A stretch of DNA of 64,000 nt from Tillus elongatus (lineage: Eukaryota; Arthropoda; Insecta; Coleoptera; Cleridae). Of this stretch, positions 55,005 through 64,000 are shown piece by piece. Below the pieces are notes generated by a model. It was given only the letters and a program-made list of their open reading frames with translations, did no database searches and was not told where the DNA came from. Numbering within the stretch: position 1 is the stretch's first letter; every line of letters begins with the position of its first letter. A program made the position numbers and the translations under genes. The stretch spans positions 129,510,809-129,574,808 of the forward strand of contig OZ023269.1 of NCBI GenBank assembly GCA_964006375.1. The letters run 5' to 3'.

Positions 55005-55842
55005 AAAAAAGTCTGGACGCAGCAAGTGCGTTATGGTAATGAAAGCACGCATGAAATTTGGTTGCCAGTATAACCTATATAGTAGAAACAATGTACCATA
55101 TTTCATCAAAATAACTTTATTGTTTCAAAATGTAAAAGATTTGCTTAGCAGCAATGCCTTCCACCATTAGACCGCCCTAACACCTGACAAATGTTGTACA
55201 ATAAAAGGTAGATAACGCGCAGTGGTCTTCAGTTATTTATTTGTAATACTTGAGGTGTTTAGAGGCATATTTTGCAACTATTTTATCAAATAAGAAGAGT
55301 AGCATAATCCAGAACCTTTTAATATACATTTTATGCAATATTTAAGATTAGTAAAACACAATAGTTATACTAATTTTTGCGTTTAAAATCTACAATTTGA
55401 CATTTACAGAAGAAAAATTATAAAATTTTCAAAGTTATTTTTCTGGCACTTCTTGAACTTTTTGCGGCACAAAAAGATAAACGTTCTCTGTAATATATAA
55501 TAGATTTTGTTTTAACACATCCAATATTTTGGTATTGCGTCTTCTCTGGCTTTTAGTGGCACTAAAATTTTGCTTCATTAAGTGCCTATAACTTTTTTTA
55601 TTTCACCTTAGAGACCTAATTTTTGGTACTCAGCTTGGTTTTTACAATATAAAGCAGCTTACCAAATTTAGTTGCCAAAGGTTTGTTATTTCCAGATTTA
55701 TGAATTTAAAAAAAAAACTCAAAATTTTCCCGGAAAACCTAGCTCGATTTTGCTGGCTAACGAACTTATCCAAGTCACTAATTAAAGGAAGGTACCTGCC
55801 AAATTGTATAAAAATCGGTGTAATATTTTTTGAGTTATCGGT

Positions 55843-55877
<35 letters not shown>

Positions 55878-56015
55878 ATATAAAAATTGAAACTGACTGC
55901 GGATATGGATTTTAGGGGGCCTAGTTCTCGCTCATTTGAAGAAATTTTTTCAAAATTCAAAAGTCAGGATCTCTTTCATTAGTGAATTTTTTTTAAAGAA
56001 AATTCACTAATACTG
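55005..56015 (+). repeat. (TA)n-family fragments
   Basis: A left module at 55005-55120 (GTCTGGACGCAGCAAGTGCG), then a separate copy from ~55560 with GAGACCTAATTTTTGGTACT, TTGCTGGCTAACGAACTTAT, a short (TA)n (55847-55875) and the right module to 56015. This array is only ~14 units, far shorter than in sister copies. Confidence 0.65.
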
Positions 56016-56019
56016 AATC

Positions 56020-56600
56020 AAATAGTCATATAAATTAAAACGAATTCACAAAACATACCGTTTGCGGAAATCCAACATTTTCCTGCACCTTACGTTGAAT
56101 TACAATTTAGAAATGCTTCATCCTTAAGATTTTAAAGGTCAAATGAAATTAGGAAAGGGCATGTCTGGTTGTGCAATAAATGCAAGAGTGCATTTACTCA
56201 ATGACATTTCTTGAGACCACAATTCAGCTTTACACATACATATTAGGATTTTCCTTTGGCACAAAATTAAAAAATATATATTGGACCTACCTTGAATTAG
56301 GATTTTCAGATTGTTTTCGTCCGGAAATTGTTGTCAGAAATATAGGAAGATATAATTTAGGCTCAAGAGCCTTTTTGTAACATGTACGACTACATTCTAT
56401 GATGGACTACAGCTGACAGCTGACAACTATTATTGATTTTGGCTGTCCGGGAATGTGAAGATTCAGCCTGGAATGGGGTTGTTAGGGGTAACAACTTCTG
56501 CGCACATCGAAACGTAAGTTGCAAAGTCATTTTAATTTTAAATTAATCAAAGAATTCTAAATTAATTTGTTTCAAAGTTTTCATAGTTATATGAATATTA
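56020..56600. other. Spacer, nothing recognised
   Basis: The open frame 56180-56380 has no recognisable content. Confidence 0.4.
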
Positions 56601-56610
56601 TATGAATACA

Positions 56611-56760
56611 ATCGTTTCGTTGACCATGTCAACATCTTCAGACGAAGAAAAAGAATTTTCTTCCTCTGAAGATGTTGACATTGTCAAAGAAACGATCGTA
56701 AGGTCTCTGAAATATGTGTTGTGGTGATTTGGGTTTTCCAAGTGTACTTAACTATTTTAA
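56611..56760 (+). ncRNA. Head-to-head pair of hammerhead-like motifs
   Basis: The right motif is CCT (56663-56665), CTGAAGA, GTTGAC-ATT-GTCAAA, GAA, ACGATCGT, A, AGG. The left arm (56611-56641) is its inverted copy, matching at 29 of 31 positions, with a 24-base spacer. The last stem II pair is lost in the right motif (C to A). The downstream segment GTGTTGTGGTGATTTGGGTT is as at 50.6 kb. Confidence 0.5.
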
Positions 56761-56999
56761 TAAATGACAAGTGTAGCAAAAATCTAATAAACATTTTATG
56801 CAATATTTACCATTTATAAACCACAATACTTATACTAATTGTCACGTTTCAAATCTCCAGTTTGACATTCACAAGAGAAAAATTATAAAATTTTCAAAGT
56901 AATCTTTCTGGTACTTCTTGAACTTTTTGCGCCATGAAAAGATAAACGTTGTTTAATACATACAATATTTTGGTATTGCGTCTTCTCAGGCTTTTAGTG

Positions 57000-57300
57000 G
57001 CACGAAAATTTTGCTTTATTAAGTGCCTATAACTTTTTTTCTTTCAACTTAGAGACCTAAATTTTGGTTTTTACAATATAAATCAGCTTCCAAATTTGGT
57101 TGCCATAGCTTTGTTATTTCCGGAGTTGTTAATTTTTTCCAAAGGAAAACCTAAAATTTTTCCGAAAAAACCGGTCCAATTTTTCTGGCTAACGAAATTA
57201 TCTAAGCCACTTAGAAATAGAATTTACTTACCAAATTTTATCAAAATCGGCCCATTATTTTTTGAGTTATCGGTGTGAAAATACATACATACATACATAC

Positions 57301-57384
<84 letters not shown>

Positions 57385-57520
57385 ATAAAAATTGAAACTG
57401 ACCTCGGATATGTGTTCTAGAGTTCGCGCTCAATTGAAGAAATCTTTTCAAAGTTTTCATAAGTCGAGTTCTCCTCATTACTGTTTTTTTTTTAAGAAAA
57501 TTTACTAATAAGGGTATTAT
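57000..57520 (+). repeat. (TA)n-bearing repeat, short form
   Basis: TTCAACTTAGAGACCTAAAT, TTGGTTGCCATAGCTTTGTT, TTTTGAGTTATCGGTGTGAA, (CATA)n, (TA)n (57302-57379), then the right module with GAAACTGACCTCGGATATGT. Confidence 0.7.
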
Positions 57521-57717
57521 CTGGTGCGTAAGCTGCATATCCATCACCACCTTTTGTTTTTGTCCCATCAGTATATGTTCTGGTCATGCCAATATGATCA
57601 TTCAACATGACTCGAAATTAATGTTTCTTTTAGTGAATTTTCATAGAAGAAAATCACTAATGGTGAGATTCCAGGTACCTTCCTTTTGTTAATAGCTTGG
57701 ATAAGTGCGTTAGCCAG

Positions 57718-57800
57718 GACATTGTCAAAGAAACGATCGTAAGGTCTCTGAAATATGTGTTGTGGTGATTTGGGTGTTCTCCAAGTGTACTTATTAGTGC
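57718..57800 (+). ncRNA. 3' half of a hammerhead-like motif
   Basis: It begins ACATTGTCAAAGAAACGATC and continues as the 56.7 kb motif does (GTAAGGTCTCTG, then TGTTGTGGTGATTTGGGT). The core CTGAAGA is missing, so it cannot fold into a ribozyme alone. Confidence 0.45.
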
Positions 57801-57804
57801 TCAT

Positions 57805-58300
57805 CACAGGTTCCAGTTTTCACATAGTGACATTCATCATTTGTTAAAGAATTTCTTGAGATTTATACAACGTCTCCAAAGTTATTTGGTCATTATTGCT
57901 ACCAGTTTTGCTATCGCACCTACAAAATCGACCAAATTAACAGACATGTGGTGATTTTTCTGCTGATTGAAGTAGTAAAAGATGAAGAACAATTGGAAGT
58001 TGCGTTTTCGAGATATCGATTAAAAATAACATTTTTAATTAAACACTCTGTATTTTCTCTTATATTTTAAAAGGAAATGTTGTTCTAAACATATTATTGT
58101 TAATAGAGAATCATCCTAAACTTAAAAATAAACATACAATGAGCACTCGAACCTTCTAATATTTGCTAAAATAGGGTTCAAGCAGACCATCGAAATTAGT
58201 AAGATGTCCAAATAATAGAAAAAAAGATTTTTTTATGATACGAAGACGTTTATTTATTTTTATCTATTTTATTATTTAATCTATCTTCTTATTAAATACA
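57805..58300. other. Spacer, nothing recognised
   Basis: AT-rich, no gene. The first ~40 bases resemble an inverted copy of 50525-50570 (TGCTCATCACAGGTT). Confidence 0.4.
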
Positions 58301-58307
58301 TTTAATA

Positions 58308-59560
<1,253 letters not shown>

Positions 59561-59569
59561 ATAAATTTT

Positions 59570-59907
59570 TTCTATGAAAATTAGTTAAAACTTGTATGCT
59601 ATTAAACCATAAACTTAATTAAAACTACTGACAAACCATCAGAGAAAGGGTCTATCTGAAATTAATTTTCTGGAAACATTTTAGCAAAATCTAGGGCAAT
59701 GAAGGTTGAAGCTGAAACTTAAGAGTTTGCAGAGCACTCTTTACATAATCCGTAGTTCTTTCAGGTTCTTTGCCAAAATGTCGCCAATTTTGACGTTTCA
59801 AATCGCGACTTTGACGTTTTGAAGAAAACCTCAAATTTTTTTCTTTAAATGCCTATAACTTTTTGTCTTTAAACTTACAGACCTAAATTTTGATAAATGG
59901 TTCACCC

Positions 59908-59988
<81 letters not shown>

Positions 59989-60105
59989 AAACTGACCCTG
60001 GATATGGGTTCTAGGGGGCCCAGTTCGCGTTCATTTGAAGAAAATCTTCCAATATTCAAGATCTTCTCATTAGTGAATTTTTTAAAGTAAATTCACTAAA
60101 ACAGG
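59570..60105 (-). repeat. (TA)n-family, left inner arm next to hAT remnant
   Basis: GTTTGCAGAGCACTCTTTAC, TTTAAACTTACAGACCTAAA, TGGTTCACCCTTC, (TA)n (59911-59986), GAAACTGACCCTGGATATGG, TTCACTAA palindrome. It is the mirror image of 60540-61000. Confidence 0.7.
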
Positions 60106-60540
60106 CGACAAAACTAAGGCTGCAACTGAAACATCATATCGTGTGTCCCAGATAATTGCACAAAAGAAGAAACTTTATAAAGACGGGGAAATGGTAAAAT
60201 AGGCATTTTTAGAAGCTGCAGATTCGTTATGTGCTAACTTAGAAATAAAGACGAGTTTCAGCTATAAAATCTATCCAACTTTCTGCTAATACAGTAACGA
60301 GACGAGTAGAAGTAATGAGCAATGATATTTTTTACAGTTAAGAACTGACTTACATAACGGTGTTTATTTTTCACTGCGACTGGAGGAACCAACAGCTGTG
60401 GTTACCACCCCCCAAATGGCCGTGTTCGTCAGGATGGTTTTTAGTGATTTTACGATTAAAAAAGATCTTTTGAAGTTTATTCTACTGAAAGGGCATACTA
60501 CTGGGCACGAGTTGTTTTCTCATTTCAAGAATATTATTTG
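60100..60540 (+). pseudogene. hAT-type transposase remnant (GTF2IRD2/SCAND3-like)
   Basis: Frame one reads KTKAATETSYRVSQIIAQKK, KLYKDGEMVK, stop, AFLEAADSLC. After a shift, SIQLSANTVTRRVEVMSNDI; after another, LHNGVYFSLRLEEPTAVVTT, then PQMAVFVRMVFSDFTIKKDL and GHTTGHELFSHF. This is the order found in hAT transposases of the ZBED/GTF2IRD2/SCAND3-like group. The catalytic block, normally close to SLALDEST, reads SLRLEEPT, so its first acidic residue has changed. It is dead and truncated at both ends, and it sits at the centre of an inverted repeat. Confidence 0.72.
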
Positions 60541-60614
60541 ATTTTGAATTTAGAAAATTTTCTTCAAATGAGCGCGAACTAAGCCCCCTAGAACCCATAT
60601 ACAGGGTCAGTTTC

Positions 60615-60682
<68 letters not shown>

Positions 60683-61672
60683 GGTGAACAATTTAAAAAA
60701 AATTAGGTCCGTAAGTTTAAAGACAAAAAAGTTGGAGGCATTTAAAGAAAAAAATTGGGGTTTTCCTCAAAACGTAAAAAGTCGCGATTTGAAACGTCAA
60801 AATTGGCAACATTTAGGTAAAGAACCTGAAAGAAATATGGATTGTGTAAAGTGTGTTCTGCAAACCCTTAAGTTTCAGCTTCATTGCCCTTCATTTTACT
60901 AAAATATTTCCAGAAAATTCATTTCAAATATACCCTTTCTCTGATGCTTTGGCAGTAGTTTTAGTTAAGTTTATGATTAACGGTCTATAATTTTTAGCTA
61001 ATTTGCTTAGAAAAAATTCGCTAATGAGGAGACCACGGCTTTTGAATTCTAAAAAGATTTCTTCAAATGAGCGCAAACTAGGCCCCCTAGAATCCATATC
61101 CCTGTTTACTTTCTGTTTACATATATACAGGCTGACGCATTTGTAGTGCAAAGCTAAATATAATTGTTATTATGCAAGATACAAGAAAAAAATGTATATA
61201 TTACCTACAGAGTGTCTTTAGCTGCATCTTATAAAATTATTTTGACAATCACAGGGTGGTCCATAAGTCATTGTGATACCTACAATTCTTTTTAAAACAT
61301 TCCTTATTGCATTTTTGCATTTTTCATCGAAATATAATTCATGTTTGTAAAAAAAAAATCCAGACGCAGTAAGTGCGTTTTGGCAGCGAATTTTCATTAA
61401 ACGCTTTAAAATTCAATAACGCAAATTGCTATTAATCCAAGGCTCGTCAGCTAGAAAACGAATTTTCTCGGAAACGTTTTAAGTTTATTTTTGGAAAATT
61501 GTTGTACATTTCCAAGTTATTTTGATAAAATATGGTACGTTGTTTCTACTATATAGGTTATACCGGTGACCAAATTGAGTCCTGCTTGCATTAAAGAGAC
61601 ATATTTTCTATTAAAATCATTTTAAGAAAATTCACTTCCATAACGCACTTGCTGCGTCCAGAATTTTTATTT
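60541..61672 (+). repeat. (TA)n-family long form, right arm of the palindrome
   Basis: GCGCGAACTAAGCCCCCTAG, (TA)n (60616-60680), AAAGGGTGAACAATTT, AGTTTAAAGACAAAAAAGTT, then a second right-type module (61005-61130), CACAGGGTGGTCCATAAGTC. It ends with the ~315-base inverted-repeat segment closing at 61670 with GCACTTGCTGCGTCCAGA. Mirrors the left arms at 58308-60105. Confidence 0.72.
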
Positions 61673-61809
61673 TTGGGGTACTCTGAAGAATGATCTGTAT
61701 GAATTCGCTCTACCACAAAATATCAATAAATTACGAAACAGAATCACGGAAGCTATGAATCATATTAACCAAAACACCCTTAAAGGGACATATTTGCTAT
61801 TAAAAACAT

Positions 61810-62177
61810 TCTAATGAAAATTAACTTCCATAACGCACTTGCTCCGTCCAGGCTTTTATTAGAATAGAAACCGGTTTGCCAAATCTGGTTGCTATAGCTT
61901 TGTTATTTCCGGAGATATGAATTTTTTCCAAAAGAGAACCTAAAATTTTCCCGGAAAAACTGGTTCGATTTTCCTGACTAACGAACTAATCCAAGCCACT
62001 TGCCACCAGCCGGCGAGCCAGCCAATCTGGAAGCCACCTCACGGGACGTGTGCTGCTGCCAGGACAGGCAATATCGCTTGGTACCAGCTGGCACGCCACG
62101 AAAACGATTTACTCACCAAATCTTATCAAAATCGGCCTATTATCTTTTTAAATTATCCTTGTGATTCACACACACAT

Positions 62178-62267
<90 letters not shown>

Positions 62268-62360
62268 CCATATAAAAATTGAAACTGACCCCGAATATTT
62301 GTTTTAGGGGGTCTAGTTAGCGCTCATGTGAAGAAATTTGTTTTAAAGAAAATTCACTAA
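61810..62360 (+). repeat. (TA)n-bearing repeat with an unrelated GC-rich insert
   Basis: Terminal module at 61815-61860 (inverted), middle modules, then at ~62003-62105 a GC-rich ~100-base insert (CCAGCCGGCGAGCCAGCC) unlike anything else here, then (TA)n (62181-62266) and the right module to ~62355. Confidence 0.65.
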
Positions 62361-62439
62361 AATTAAAATATATTGTGAGCTACGAGAATTGTCTTTCCGA
62401 GCTACCGGTTGCTCGCGATCGACAGGTTGGCGACCACTG

Positions 62440-63110
62440 CTGGACGCTGTTGATGCAGTATTACGTATACTTAGTGAATCTAAAGGAGAAATGCACTGGC
62501 TGTTAGAGGGACTGGTGTCAGTAACAAATAAATTCATCTACGCAGGGAGGGCTAAAGTTATGGTGTCTCATAAAAAGGTAGAACTAAAAAATTGTAGTCT
62601 CTTGATGACAGTAGTTTGGCAGAGAACGTAAAGGAATTTAGTTAATTATGAAGGCTATTATCAAACGAGGAAAGAATAGATGATGACATAAAAAGTAGAG
62701 CAAATGCATGTGGAAAACTACTTGTATACCTAAAGAGACCAAAGTCGTTGTATATACAGCGTACTTGTCCCAACTGTGCTATATGGTTTGTGAAAGCTGG
62801 GCGAGTCAGGCAAAGCGTGTAAAAGAATTGAATGCTGTTGAAATTGATCACTTGGGCCAAGTGACAGTTAAAACAAGAAGGGATAAAGTTAGATATAACT
62901 GGGTTCTGAACGAATGTAATGTTGAAAAATCTACTGAAAGTAAATATGAGAGTAGAATGCTTAGATTACTTGCGCACATAAAACCGATAGATAATGAGAT
63001 AATGACAAGTATGATTTCTAAAGAGCATGTTGATGGTAAGAGAGGCGATATATTAAAAAGAAATAGTATGTCAAAAGTGCGTAATATAGGAGATATATGA
63101 ATGTGGAGGA
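62440..63110 (+). mobile_element. RT-element C-terminal remnant (RTE/Craft-like appearance)
   Basis: After frame changes, frame 62708-63100 reads KVVVYTAYLSQLCYMVCESW, KELNAVEIDHLGQV, RRDKVRYNWVLNEC. This recalls the C-terminal region of insect endonuclease-reverse transcriptases (YGSESW...NAVEM..LRR..GV.R.DR.RN). Upstream, SNEERIDDDIKSR fits the preceding block. RT motifs proper are absent. Assignment to a clade is uncertain. Confidence 0.5.
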
Positions 63111-63189
63111 AGCGAAAATACAATTTGAGGACAGAAGCGCATGAAGAAATATTGTTAGGAGATAGCATAGAGTTTTAGGCGTCTGTCAC

Positions 63190-64000
63190 TTTATGGGGAA
63201 GTTTCCCGCCAGAGGACTGCTCGATTGGTGTTAGTGGACAAGCCACAGAAAACAGGAGGAAATGAGTCATATAGAACTATTTGCCTGGAAGACGGAATAG
63301 CAAAATTATGTGAACATGTAATAAATAACAGACTTTTAAAGGAAATCGAGAGAAGAGGAGGGTTAGCAGTCAACCAACTTGGCTTCCGCAAGGGGCATTC
63401 GACGATGGATGCTGTAAAGAAGGTAAAGGACGTGGCAAGGAAAGAAGGCAATAAAACCAGGTTTGTGGCCATGGTAACATTGGACGTAAAAAACGCATTC
63501 AAAACAGCTCCATGGAGAGGCATATACGAAGTGTTAAGAAAGAGGCAAGTTGAGCCATATCTGCTGAAAATAGTATGTAATTACCTGGAAGACAGACAGC
63601 TACTGATTGGAGAGAAATATCGGAGGCAGGTTACATGTGGAGTACCTCAGAGATCAATTATAGGACCAACGCTGTGGAACTTGTATTACGATAAGGTTTT
63701 TAGTCTGGAGTCCGTAAACAACACGGCTATTATATGGCATGCAGATGATTTGACGCTGGTTGTAAGCCGAGGAAATAAGGCTAACCTAGAAGATAATATC
63801 AAATGGTCAGTGGCAAGGGTAGAAAACTGGATAGCAAAAAGTGGTCTACAACTTGCGCCTCACAAAACTGAAAGTATAGTGCTAGTGGGACGAAGAACAC
63901 TGAGAACAGTAACCGTCAAGATGGGAATGCAGAAATTCAGTCGCAGACAAGCTTGAACTACCTCGGCATACAAGTAGGACATAACATGAACATGTGTGTG
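63190..64000 (+). mobile_element. R1-like LINE reverse transcriptase fragment, runs off right edge
   Basis: Frame 63225-63956 covers fingers and palm: ESYRTICLEDGIAKLCEHVI, LGFRKGHSTMDAVKKV, VTLDVKNAFKTAPW, GVPQRSIIGPTLWNLYYDKV, WHADDLTLVV, then GLQLAPHKTESIVL. The active site is HADD instead of YADD, and QGS is QRS. It goes out of frame at ~63950 and continues as SLNYLGIQVG to the edge. Order and wording fit the R1 group of insect LINEs. Both active-site changes suggest a dead copy. Confidence 0.8.

Overview
This window is almost certainly a piece of an insect nuclear genome. It is AT-rich, has no operons and no continuous prokaryotic-style coding. It holds two conserved animal genes with spliced exons (an EHD/Past1 GTPase and an SLC41-type Mg2+ transporter, both on the minus strand). 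The remainder is almost entirely transposable elements and their remains. One LINE remnant ends in CCTAA units, which match the insect telomere motif. The species cannot be named from the sequence.

Layout: 1-1766 is a mariner-like element with long inverted repeats. 2345-3938 is a tRNA-derived SINE next to a Jockey-like LINE. 4381-5779 is the large 5' coding exon of EHD; its last exon lies beyond the left edge. 7200-14090 holds (TA)n-bearing repeats, a decayed Gypsy-like gag, a 51-bp minisatellite, a foldback element and two SINE copies. 14091-19321 is a nearly complete RNase-H-bearing APE LINE (copy A, minus). 19351-23207 is a pogo-type DNA transposon that itself carries a LINE fragment. 23236-31058 holds Jockey-like copies, a possible Harbinger-like end and two internally deleted LINE copies. 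31140-33010 contains hammerhead-ribozyme motifs of the type known from Penelope-like retroelements, one with an intact core. 33980-47360 is the SLC41 gene (four coding exons, minus). Its introns hold a Jockey-like copy, a hAT-like element built of palindromic TTCGAATATTCGA units, an old LINE copy, and a full-length young LINE (copy B, 41032-46266, plus) with a perfect 11-bp target-site duplication. 47677-49483 is a different, decayed LINE. 49735-52060 has a SINE, hammerhead-like motifs and a second mariner remnant. 52061-62360 is a nest of one (TA)n-bearing repeat family, arranged partly as large inverted repeats around a dead hAT transposase. 62440-64000 holds two further RT-element remnants, the last running off the right edge.

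The two host genes share no evident pathway. The unusual content lies in the mobile DNA. First, the two young LINE copies share a frame break exactly between endonuclease and reverse transcriptase. Second, a 41-nt hammerhead ribozyme has every core nucleotide in place. Third, a repeat family carries its own (TA)n microsatellites and brackets a hAT transposase remnant. Fourth, a set of LINE copies of every length is bounded by legible target-site duplications. Coordinates were worked out by eye, and ends without a stated duplication are approximate.
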